From: Struthio camelus
Taxonomy: Eukaryota > Chordata > Aves > Struthioniformes > Struthionidae
Assembly: GCF_040807025.1 (NCBI RefSeq)
Contig: NC_090942.1
Location: 209,024,640-209,088,639, forward strand
DNA: 64,000 nt
Reading direction: 5' to 3'
The notes under the pieces are model-generated. The model saw nothing but the letters and a program-made list of their open reading frames with translations. It was not told where the DNA came from and searched no databases. The translations under genes were made by a program, and so were the position numbers. Positions 1 through 8,783 of this stretch are shown here, piece after piece. Every line of letters starts with the position of its first letter. Position 1 is the first letter of the stretch.

Positions 1-288
1 GGGCCCAGCAGGCCAGCGCTGCCTGCAGGAGTGTCCGCCAGCCCCTCGCCCGGGCTCTCTGCGCCGCTGCCTTCCCAGCGCTCAGCACAGCCTGGCTGCC
101 CACCTCTCCCACTCTTTGTGCTACTTGTTGTGGAGCAGCTCAAAGGCCCAGGAGCATTGCAGCTCGCTCAGTGCCAGGGAACTGAGCGTGGTGTGCCCCG
201 GCCCTCTCGCCAGTGCCTCAGCACCGGCCGGCAGCAGTGGGCCGTGCCTGCCTGACCTACTGAGCTCTGGGACTTTTCTGTTTTTCAG

Positions 289-2850
289 TATCTTGCCAGC
301 GGGCTCCCTGTGAGAGGCACCAACGAGCTGGGAGCCAACAAGTTCCTTCCGGCGGATATCAGGCGGGCAGTGAAGCGGGCAACTCGGAAGGTGAAGAGCT
401 CGTCGGGGTGTGGGGAGGTCTGTGCCAGCATGGGTTTGTGCAAGCTCAGCCTGTGCCCTGGGGAGGAAACCTCGGGCTTTTCCGTCAGCTCCGGGCAACG
501 CTCCCGCAAGCGGCAGGAGCTGCAGAGAGGCTCCAGCAGAAGCAGGAATGCCAGTGCCTGAGGTGGCTCTGCAGGACGGGACCCAGCAGTGCCCACGTGC
601 CTGCAGCCTTCCCAGAAGTGTGGGGCAGGCCTTGGGGGCCCTGAGCGTGTCTCTGATGGGGCCTGCTGTGCTCTTTGCAGCGCTGCTACGTCTGTGGTGA
701 GCGGGGAGCCACCATTAGCTGCCGGCAGAAGGGCTGCAAGCGCAGCTTCCACTTCCCCTGCGGCTGCGAAGATGGCTGCGTCTCGCAGTTCTTTGGGCAG
801 CGCAGGTAAGAGCTGACGAGCCTCGTGCTGGGCCGCCTTTGCCTCCTTTGCCCTGCTGGCAGCACTGGCCAAGAGGGCGAAGCAGCTGCTTGCTCTGCTC
901 TGCGGTGACCCTGCAGGAGCCCTGCCAGGGCCAGAGTCAGGGCATGGAGGGCTCCTTTATGCACCCCTTTTGCCTCCTCTGGGTGCAGGAGCAGAGTGGG
1001 AGGGTCTGTCCTCAGCCATGCCCTGGCAATCCCTTGTTCTCGGCTCCCGGGGGAGCTGGGGAAGCAGCAGCTGTGGCTGGGGGCTGGAGAGCCAGTGTGT
1101 TGGTCAGGCCTTCTGTCTGCAGGCAAGGTCCCTGAGCTTGGCGTGAGTGCGCCAGAGCCCACCTCAGAGGGGTGATGGCGGGGCCTCAGCTAGAATGTGC
1201 CGGGACCCTTGGGTGGGAGATGCATGGGCAGGAAGGGGATGGGAAGAGAGACATGCACACATTGCGCAGGCAGCAGCCAGCCTCTACAGCCTGTGGGGTC
1301 GTCTTGTCCAGAAAGGCGGGAGGACTCCATGCGTCCTGACCTCGCCCACCCCTTCTGTGTTGCACCCAGGTCCTTCTGCCGGGAACATCGCCCAGAACAA
1401 ACAGTGCAGGTGCAGCAGGATGGGGAGACCTCCTGCGTCATTTGTCTGGAGCCCGTGGAGGAACAGCTCTCCCACCACACTCTGGTGTGCCCTGCGTGTA
1501 GGCACGCGTGGTTCCATCGGGGCTGCATCCAGGTAGGAGGCCCTTCCAGCGCCCCTTGGGCATGGCGGGTGCCCAGCAGTGGGCAGTGCCCCACTCACGT
1601 GGCTTGTGCCTCTCTTGCAGCAACAGGCTCTCAGCGCTGGCTTCTTCTGCTTGCAGTGCCCACAGTGTAACGACAGGGAGACCTTCCTGTGGGAAATGTC
1701 TGCCATGGGGATCCGAGTGCCCCTCCGGTTGGTTCTCTTCTGCCCTTGCCCCGTGCCCACGAGACAGAAGGAGGGCACGAGCACGAGGGGCAGGGGAGGC
1801 TCATGCCCTTGCTTTGCTTCAACCTGTCAGACAACCCACCTGGGAGGCAGAGGGGGCCTTTGCTGAGCTCAATGAGAGGCACAGCCGCTGTGACGCCAGC
1901 CGGTGCCTTTCTGCGCGAGGCAGAGAAGAGGCAGCAGAAGAGGGGTAAGTCAGCAAAGCAGCAATTTCCCCACTGCCCATGTGGTGGCAGGTGCCCTAGT
2001 GGCAGTCTCGCGGCATCTCTGAGGGTCTTTGGAAGGTGGATGGACGCCCTCCAGGGGCGGAAGAAGAGGCAAAGGGACAGCCCTTTTCCATGGGGAGGCT
2101 GTGCTGCCAGGGCAGGAGGGATGGCCCTGCTAGCGCTGGCCAAGCAGTGCGCCAAGGAGTGGAGGGTTCGCCTGGGGCTGTGCCCAGGCTCTTCACCTCC
2201 CCAAGAGCTCTGGGAGCAAGGCCTCTCGGCACTGAGGTGGCACCAAGCCGGGGAGCTCTGCCAGGCACCCTCTTGCTCGAGTCTCTTTGTCCTTGGCCGC
2301 CTCCCTGGTGTCACCGCCAGCACTGGCTGCCACTTTGGCCACCAATCCGTTTGCTCTCCCAGGCCGTGGGAGCTGCTCCTGTGCTGCTCCTGTGCTGCCA
2401 GAGGCACGCACCGACGCTGCTCCGCCTTGAGGCCCACCACAGCCACGTGGGAGTGTGACGACTGTGCGGGTCTGGGCACTGGTAAGCGGAGAAGCTGTGT
2501 CCCCCTGGGTGCCCCCGGGCCACAGCCAGGGCCAGGCAGAGCCTTAGCATGGGTGCTCAGGGCGGGCTTGGCAGAGCGGTCTCTACTGCCAGGGGGCCAC
2601 CGCTCTGGCCTCCCCTGCCCTGGGAGTGTGGGGGCGTGGGGCCGTGCTGCTGACCTTCCTGCCTCTCCTTGCAGCCTCCAGCGCGCAGTCGGGGCCGGCC
2701 ACCTCCAGCAGCAGCAGCAGCCAAGCGGCATCATCCCCCAGCTCCCAGGCTCCTGCGAGCAGCAGCCGGGCAGGCCGGACTGGGCCAGAGCGAAGGCCAG
2801 GCCGCTCGCGGTTAAGGCGCCGCTCACAACATCCCTACAGCCGGCCCTGA
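289..2850 (+). CDS. PHF7: PHF7-like gene copy 1, coding exons 3-9 (5' end outside window)
   Basis: Exons by splice sites and frame: 289-390, 681-805, 1370-1532, 1621-1727, 1831-1944, 2363-2481, 2675-2850 (stop TGA). Frame is kept across every junction. They encode residues 43-343 of the protein reconstructed in full from copy 2: most of the extended PHD, the RING/PHD-like module, the third Cys-rich module and the Ser/Arg-rich tail. Compared with copy 2 I see only two synonymous changes, both in exon 6 (CCA for CCG at 1662, AAC for AAT at 1671). PHF7 proteins are chromatin readers with histone ubiquitin-ligase activity in the male germ line of mammals and flies; that role is inferred here from family. 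The start codon and first 42 codons should lie just left of the window. G2E3 is the nearest alternative family, but the HECT domain is absent and the gene ends after the third zinc module. Confidence 0.85.
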
Positions 2851-3055
2851 AACGCCAGCGCTGCCCCAGCCCACACGGGCTCCTTCTTGGCAGCTCTGCG
2901 GGCCAGGCCTTGTGGCAGCCCCAAGGGATGCCACTGCTCCCCAGCCGTGGCACCTGCTGCCTGCGCCCGGCCTGCGTCCACAGTCCAGATGCGCTGCCTC
3001 ACCCAAGAGGGGCGCTCCCTTGCAGCCACAGGGAACCACCCTGTGTCTCACTGTC

Positions 3056-3061
3056 AGTAAA
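3056..3061 (+). other. Candidate poly(A) signal of PHF7-like copy 1
   Basis: AGTAAA, a known AATAAA variant, lies about 205 bp after the stop codon. No canonical AATAAA is seen closer. The cleavage site is inferred to be near 3075-3100. Confidence 0.45.
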
Positions 3062-3309
3062 GAGAATTGTATTTGAGTACCGTAGCAAGAGCTGTGGCCT
3101 TCTTTAAGTGCCGAGTGAGATCCAGGGATGCAAGTCACCTTTGTTGCAGAGTTAGAATTGCTGTAGAGCTGCGGTATACACCCCGCGTGCCCAGGGCCCT
3201 GAAGTCCTGAGTAGCCAGGGTGGCCCAGGAACTCGCCCACTGGTCTCTGTACTGAGGAGACTGTGGGTCAATTTGGGACAACGGATCAAGTGGAGACAAG
3301 GTCACTGCC

Positions 3310-3707
3310 TGCAGAGACTGAGAGAGGTGGGACTGTTTAGCTTGGAGAAGGGCAGGCTCCCAGGGGGAGCCCGTCAATGTTGAGAAGTACCTGATGGGCG
3401 GGTGTAAAGCAGACGGAGCCAGACTCTTCTCGGGGCACTCCGTGAGTGGATGAGAGGCAGTGGGCACAAACTGGCACGCAGGCAATTCTCTCTGACCCTA
3501 AGAAAACCCTTCTTCCTTGCGAGGGTGGTGGAACATTGGAACAGGCTGCCCCAAGAGGTTGTGGAGTCTCCATCCTTGGAGATGCTGGAAAGCTGACCAG
3601 CCACGGTCCCCAGCAACCTGCTCCAGCAGACCCTGCTTGAGCAGGGGGCTGGCACCAGAGGATCTCCAGGTGTCCCTTCCAACCCTTCCAACTCTTCTGT
3701 GCTTTTG
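3310..3707 (+). mobile_element. CR1 LINE 3'-end fragment in unit 1
   Basis: Translation in broken frames shows the CR1 C-terminal signature: RLRE.GLFSLEKGRL near 3315-3355, then MRG.GHKL near 3450 and [18 protein letters not shown] around 3530-3590. It ends in the usual 3'UTR (CTGCTTGAGCAGGGGG near 3634, then a degraded tail). It is a decayed, 5'-truncated insertion carried along with the duplicated unit, present at the same place in units 2 and 3. Confidence 0.85.
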
Positions 3708-3839
3708 GGAACTCCGAGCCACTGGCACAATGCCTTTGACTGATTGTCACAAGAGCTCTCCAAGTGGCACTTTCTCTCGGGCTTCTCCTGCTTTGCCTGG
3801 CTTCCTCCATAGGTGCAAGCTGGGTGCTTGTGTGTGTTG

Positions 3840-4286
3840 ATCAGCACCTTGCGTGGAGGCTGTGGCCATCCCAGAAACTGCGTGTTCGGCCATTCTGTCG
3901 GCCGGGGCTCAGCTGCGGGGGCCGGTCTGTCTAGCTCACAGGGTGGGTCTCTTCTTTACATGAGACAGGGTGTGCCCGGGGGCCCCTTGGTGGCCTCCTT
4001 GGACAGGTCCGGAGCCCTGAGGCATGTTCCAAGTTCTTCTTTGTCCCGCGCATCCACCACCTCCGTGGGTGTGGTGTAGTCCTCCTGCAGACTTGAGGTT
4101 GCTCATTGCAAAGGTTATAGCCTTATGAGTGGTCCCCTGCCAAGTCATCTGGCTTAGCATCCAACCCCTTGGTCCCCCTCAGGGCTCCCTGTAGTTTTTG
4201 TTTCCTTCCTTCAGCTGTGACCGCAGTTCTTCTCACTGACCACGTGGCTGCGGCTGATCTGTTTTATTTTAAGGGGTGCAGCCACA
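3840..4286 (-). mobile_element. Candidate LTR, minus strand (unit 1)
   Basis: Read on the minus strand, a purine tract (GAGGGGGAAA, 4287-4296) is followed at once by TGTGGC, the layout of a retroviral polypurine tract next to an LTR. A TATAA-like site (around 4112) and a CAACA end near 3838 would give about 450 bp. I see no recognisable env or pol next to it, so this is only a candidate. Confidence 0.25.
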
Positions 4287-4297
4287 TTTCCCCCTCA

Positions 4298-5152
4298 AGC
4301 CTAATGGCATAGCAGAGGCCTGCTATGGCAGGAGAGAACCTGAGAGGTGGAGACATAGGATGCAACAGAGGAGTACAGGCATGGGGGGATAAGGCATGGG
4401 GCACAGGCCGTCCTTGGAGACGCCACCCCTACCCACAAGTCCCCACTGGGCAGCTAAAGAAGGGGCGACCTGGCGCTGGAAAAGAAAAACATTGTCAGGG
4501 TTAACCGAGAGAGCAAAGAACAAGTGTCTGACCTGAGTAAAATGCACCCCATGTGGTAAGTGTTAAAGGTGGAGCTCATGTGGAGCTGCAGGGCAGCGAA
4601 GGAAGGGCAAGGTGCAAAAGGATGTTGGCAAGCGTCTCCAAATGGCCCACAGTGGGTGCTAGCATGAGGAAGAAACCATCAGCGTGAACATGAGCCTCCT
4701 GCCAAAGGCCCAAGGACTCCAGGGGCTGCCAACTCGCTGCAACGCCCTTCCCTCCACCTCCTCCAGACTGGAAGCCCCGACCTTGGGCGCCAGAGGAGTA
4801 GGGGAAGGGTGAGACAGAAAAGAGGCAGAGCCTGAGCACTGTGTGCAGACAGTTTTGAACTGTATTATTATTCTAAGAGGATCATTACTGACGCTTGGGT
4901 CTAGGTGGACCAATGCTCGGCCACAGAAGGGCTTCGTACTGCACTGTGGGCAGAGCCCACTTGACCTGGGCCCACTTGTCTTCCGCTTTCCAGATGGGCC
5001 AGCCTCAGCTTGAAATTGCCAATGTAACAAGGCAAAGTTCAAGTAACACAGCAGTTGATTCATGAAACCAGAGGAATTCATGTAACCGGACCAAGGAGGA
5101 CTTTCATGCCTGAACTGCCTAGGCAGGATATTTTCGGAAAACATCCACCCGA
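4298..5152. other. Unit spacer, no gene recognised
   Basis: About 850 bp of mid-GC sequence repeated in units 2 and 3. A minus-strand open frame of 170 codons (4659-5171) exists, but it shows no known motif and overlaps simple sequence. Nothing here supports a gene. Confidence 0.6.
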
Positions 5153-5177
5153 AAAGCAAGCAAGCAAGCAAGCAAGC
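5153..5177. repeat. (AAGC)n microsatellite
   Basis: About six perfect AAGC copies, of the same length in units 1, 2 and 3. An unchanged microsatellite fits very recent duplication. Confidence 0.9.
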
Positions 5178-5538
5178 ATGTGAGGCGTGCAGGCAAAAAA
5201 CTGTGTGGTCCTTTGGGCAGGCATAATTACTTTGTTCTCTGTTTCTTCAAGGGTTCGCCCTCAGTTTGGGACAAGATTTGATGGAAAAGCAGATGTTCAG
5301 CTGCCTACTTCTCATCAGGACTGTCTTGACTGGCAAGGCATGGGCATTCGGCTTGTCAAGCAGCCCCTAGCTGTGTGTTGGATTTCTCAGGAAGAGGGCC
5401 CAAAAGGATTCTCTGTCAAACTTCCGTGTTAGCAGGACAAGGACAAGGTTGCCCCAAAGGAAGAAGTGGCACGTACCTCCTCCTTGGGTAGCCAAGAGCT
5501 TTGCTTGGGGCTTTTCTCCTCCCCGGCAGCACTGGCCT
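5178..5538 (+). other. Array lead-in with small orphan ORF (5187-5432)
   Basis: The 81-codon frame 5187-5432 is intact in all three units. A pyrimidine-rich acceptor-like stretch ends in TTCTTCAAG near 5250, so it could be a leftover internal exon. I do not recognise the product. Positions about 5443-5538 are related to the sequence just before every other minisatellite array (for example 7131-7216). Confidence 0.4.
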
Positions 5539-6627
5539 GTCACAGTGGGGGAAGTGTGTCACCCCAGCGGTGGTGGTGCGTGACAGTGGGGGTCTGTGTC
5601 ACCCCAGTGGTGGTGGCGGGTCACAGTGGGTGAACTATGTCACCCCAGTGGTGGTGGCGCGTCACAGTGGGGGAAGTGTGTCACCCCAGCAGTGGTGGCG
5701 CGTCACAGTGGGGATCTGTGTCACCCCAGCGGTGGTGGCAGGTCACAGTGGGGGAAGTGTGTCACCCCAGTGATGGTGGCAGGTCACAGTGGGGGATCTG
5801 TGTCACCCCGGTGGCGGTGGTGGGTCACAGTGGGGGAAGTGTGTCACCCCAGCGGTGGTGGTGCGTGACAGTGGGGGAAGTGTGTCACCCCAGCAGTGGT
5901 GGTGGGTCACAGTGGGGGAAGTGTGTCACCCCGGCAGTGGTGGCAGGTCACAGTGGGGGAAGTGTGTCACCCCAGTGGTGGTGGCAGGTCACAGTGGGGG
6001 ATCTGTGTCACCCCAGCGGTGGTGGTGCGTGACAGTGGGGGAAGTGTGTCACCCCAGCAGTGGTGGCGGGTCACAGTGGGGGAAGTGTGTCACCCCAGTG
6101 ATGGTGGCAGGTCACAGTGGGGGATCTGTGTCACCCCGGTGGCGGTGGTGGGTCACAGTGGGGGAAGTGTGTCACCCCAGCGGTGGTGGTGCGTGACAGT
6201 GGGGGAAGTGTGTCACCCCAGCAGTGGTGGTGGGTCACAGTGGGGGAAGTGTGTCACCCCGGCAGTGGTGGCAGGTCACAGTGGGGGAAGTGTGTCACCC
6301 CAGTGGTGGTGGCAGGTCACAGTGGGGGATCTGTGTCACCCCAGCGGTGGTGGTGCGTGACAGTGGGGGAAGTGTGTCACCCCAGCAGTGGTGGCGGGTC
6401 ACAGTGGGGATCTGTGTCACCCCAGCAGTGGTGGCAGGTCACAGTGGGGGAAGTGTGTCACCCCAGTGGTGGTGGCAGGTCACAGTGGGGGAAGTGTGTC
6501 ACCCTGGCAGTGGTGGCGGGTCACAGTGGGGATCTGTGTCACCCCGGCAGTGGTGGCAGGTCACAGTGGGGGAAGTGTGTCACCCCAGTGGTGGTGGCAG
6601 GTCACAGTGGGGAATCTGTGTCACCCC
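5539..6627 (+). repeat. 41-bp minisatellite array A1
   Basis: About 26-27 tandem copies of a GC-rich 40/41-bp monomer. Each begins GTCACAGTGGGG, has a GAAGTGTG or GATCTGTG variant core, then TCACCCC and a GGTGGTGG-rich end. The 40-bp form lacks one G in the first G run. Because 41 is not a multiple of 3 and the monomer has no stops, all three + frames stay open over long stretches. Confidence 0.97.
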
Positions 6628-7085
6628 TTTGCATGAAGGACACTATACTGAATGAAGCTGCGGTTCTGTATAATTTTCCATCTGGAAGTAATAGTCAATT
6701 TCAGTCTGATCTAACCCTCTGTCAGATAGGTTTAAATAGTAAAAAAAGACTAGGTTCAATTTTTAAGGATCTACACTAAAAAACTAAACTAAAAACAGGT
6801 AGAGAAACTCTGGGAATGAGGCAAATGTTAGTCAAGCAAATTCCTCTGCTGAAACAAAAAAAAATAGCAACTAACGAAAAATTAGGACAAGCAGACCAAT
6901 TAGTATCAGATTTCATGAAAGAAATAAATTATGCCCTGATTTTAGAGGAATTATCAACCTTTCATAAGAACGTTTAAAGTGAAACAGGTAAGTTCTATTT
7001 AACTAAAACTGGGTCCTATATTCATTTGATTTTAAATTCAAGAATTTGGAATATCAAAACCATTTTGTCTAGCTGTGAATGGGGT
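6628..7085 (+). repeat. AT-rich block between arrays (copy 1 of 5)
   Basis: 458 bp of AT-rich DNA in a GC-rich neighbourhood, repeated at 15918, 24802, 26110 and 28030. One + frame (about 6633-6976) is open for roughly 114 codons except for one TAA at 6777. It is followed by a consensus splice donor (ACAG|GTAAGT, GT at 6988). It looks like a decayed exon or mobile-element coding remnant; I do not recognise the protein. Confidence 0.75.
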
Positions 7086-7216
7086 GCAGCAAAAGGGAAC
7101 CACCCTGTGTCTCACTATTAGTAAAGAGTTGGGTTGCCCCAAGGGAAGAAGTGACGTCCCACCAGGTAGCCAAGGGCTTTGCTTCGGCCTTTTCTCCTCC
7201 CCGGCAGCACTGGCCT
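7086..7216 (+). repeat. Gene-3'UTR-like junction segment
   Basis: Positions 7086-7133 closely match the end of the PHF7-like 3'UTR (3022-3068), including the AGTAAA motif. The rest matches the lead-in of array A1 (about 5447-5538). So a fragment of the gene's 3' end sits upstream of array B. The same 131 bp recurs at 16376, 25260, 26568 and 28488. Confidence 0.8.
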
Positions 7217-8320
7217 GTCACAGTGGGGGAAGTGTGTCACCCCTGCGGTGGTGGTGCGTGACAGTGGGGGTCTGTGTCACCCCAGTGGTGGTCCCAGGTC
7301 ACAGTGGGTGAAGTGTGTCACCCCAGCAGTGGTGGCGCGTCACAGTGGGGAAAGTGTGTCACCCCAGCAGTGGTGGCGGGTCACAGTGGGGATCTGTGTC
7401 ACCCCAGCGGTGGTGGCAGGTCACAGTGGGGGAAGTGTGTCACCCCAGCGGTGGTGGCGGGTCATAGTGGGGGAAGTGTGTCACCCCGGTGGCGGTGGTG
7501 GGTCACAGTGGGGGAAGTGTGTCACCCCAGCAGTGGTGGTGGGTCACAGTGGGGATCTGTGTCACCCCAGTGGTGGTGGCAGGTCACAGTGGGGGATCTG
7601 TGTCACCCCGGTGGCGGTGTTGGGTCACAGTGGGGGAAGTGTGTCACCCCAGCGGTGGTGGCGGGTCACAGTGGGGGAAGTGTGTCACCCCAGTGGTGGT
7701 GGCAGGTCACAGTGGGGATCTGTGTCACCCCAGCGGTGGTGGCAGGTCACAGTGGGGGAAGTGTGTCACCCCAGCGGTGGTGGCAGGTCACAGTGGGGGA
7801 AGTGTGTCACCCCAGCAGTGGTGGTGGGTCACAGTGGGGATCTGTGTCACCCCGGTGGCGGTGTTGGGTCACAGTGGGGGAAGTCTGTCACCCCAGCGGT
7901 GGTGGCAGGTCACAGTGGGGGAAGTGTGTCACCCCGGTGGTGGTGGCGCGTCACAGTGGGGATCTGTGTCACCCCAGCGGTGGTGGCGTGTCACAGTGGG
8001 TGAAGTGTGTCACCCCAGCAGTGGTGGCGGGTCACAGTGGGGATCTGTGTCACCCCAGTGGTGGTGGCAGGTCACAGTGGGGATCTGTGTCACCCCAGCG
8101 GTGGTGGCAGGTCACAGTGGGGGAAGTGTGTCACCCCAGCGGTGGTGGCAGGTCACAGTGGGGGAAGTGTGTCACCCCGGCGGCGGTGGTGGGTCACAGT
8201 GGGGGGAGTGTGTCACCCCAGCAGTGGTGGTGGGTCACAGTGGGGATCTGTGTCACCCCAGTGGTGGTGGCAGGTCACAGTGGGGGATCTGTGTCACCCC
8301 GGTGGCGGTGGTGGGTCACA
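7217..8320 (+). repeat. 41-bp minisatellite array B1
   Basis: About 27 copies of the same monomer, ending about 30 bp before the TATA-like box of gene copy 2. Some B arrays contain a variant reading GGTGGTCCCAGG (7288 here) that also occurs in arrays B3, C3 and D3, useful for tracing module exchange. Confidence 0.97.
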
Positions 8321-8783
8321 ATGAGGCAGGTGAGGCGGGCGGTCCAGGCGGTACTAAAAGGGCCGCGGGGCGCGGGCAGCCCCAGGCGGGAGGCAGCGCC
8401 TCCGAGCACGGGACAGGTGAGGGCAGGGGAGGTGCCGCTGCCCCGCGCAGGGCCGGGCCCGGGGCGCTGCTGCAGCCCCGCTGGGCTCAAGGGCCGCGGC
8501 CGCGCTGCCCTGGGGCCTGGCCCGCTCCTGGCCCTGCGGCAGAGGCGGAGACCCACCGCCCCGGCCCGGCGGGAGGCGGGAGAGCCCAGGCAGGGGCTAG
8601 CGCGGGGCTGCCGCGGGAGCAGCAGCGGGGCCCCTCGCCCCGGGGGCTGGCGCTGGGCTGGAAAGTCACCCTGGTGCCGCTGCCCCGCCAGGGTCGGCGC
8701 AGGAGCGTGGGGAGCGGAGAGCCCGGCGCGGCTGGGCCAGGGCTTTTCCGCAGCACTCGCCGTCGACCCGCGTGGAGCGCGCC
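8321..8783 (+). promoter_or_regulatory. CpG-rich promoter and 5'UTR of PHF7-like copy 2
   Basis: Very GC- and CpG-rich, beginning where array B1 ends. A TATA-like TACTAAAA lies at 8352. A good donor (GGACAG|GTGAGG, GT at 8417) and an acceptor (CCCCGCCAG ending 8691) suggest a non-coding first exon from about 8380 to 8416 and a second exon starting at 8692 that contains the ATG. CpG richness continues to about 9290 through coding intron 1, including an alternating CG tract near 8943. Confidence 0.6.

Larger units (their letters stand above)
1..8320 (+). repeat. Tandem unit 1 of PHF7-like array (5' truncated by window)
   Basis: First of four head-to-tail units. The window opens in the intron before coding exon 3. 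Positions 1-5538 match 9619-15156 at a constant offset of 9618, with no net indel and only a handful of base changes, for example at 473, 617, 1662 and 1671. The unit carries gene exons 3-9, a CR1 scrap, spacer, and minisatellite arrays A1 and B1 around an AT-rich block. It would be 733 bp longer than unit 2, all of it in the two arrays (328 + 405 bp). Confidence 0.93.

Noticed and set aside
289-2850. G2E3 rather than PHF7 identity
   Set aside because: The zinc-module order is shared, but the gene ends with a Ser/Arg tail and stop shortly after the third module, with no HECT domain. PHF7-like fits length and layout better.
1631-2953. 440-codon minus-strand open frame antisense to exons 6-9
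   Set aside because: No known motif, Pro/Arg/Ser-rich composition from GC bias, and conserved only because the units are near identical.
1689-3107. 472-codon + strand open frame present in all three copies (also at 11307 and 20192)
   Set aside because: It runs through introns, exons and 3'UTR of the PHF7-like gene. It shares frame only with part of the true exons (including the PWELLLCC exon), and the zinc-finger order is restored only by splicing. Long chance frames are expected at this GC content.
4659-5171. 170-codon minus-strand frame in the unit spacer as a retroviral env remnant
   Set aside because: No signal peptide/fusion/transmembrane layout or conserved Cys pattern recognised; it ends in a simple repeat.
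473-5510. Mosaic base differences as proof of gene conversion between copies
   Set aside because: With three copies, each difference I saw is private to one copy, so the pattern is not informative about exchange.
5539-8320. Could the regular 41-bp repeats be a CRISPR array?
   Set aside because: Monomers are directly abutting with no unique spacers, and the context is a vertebrate genome.
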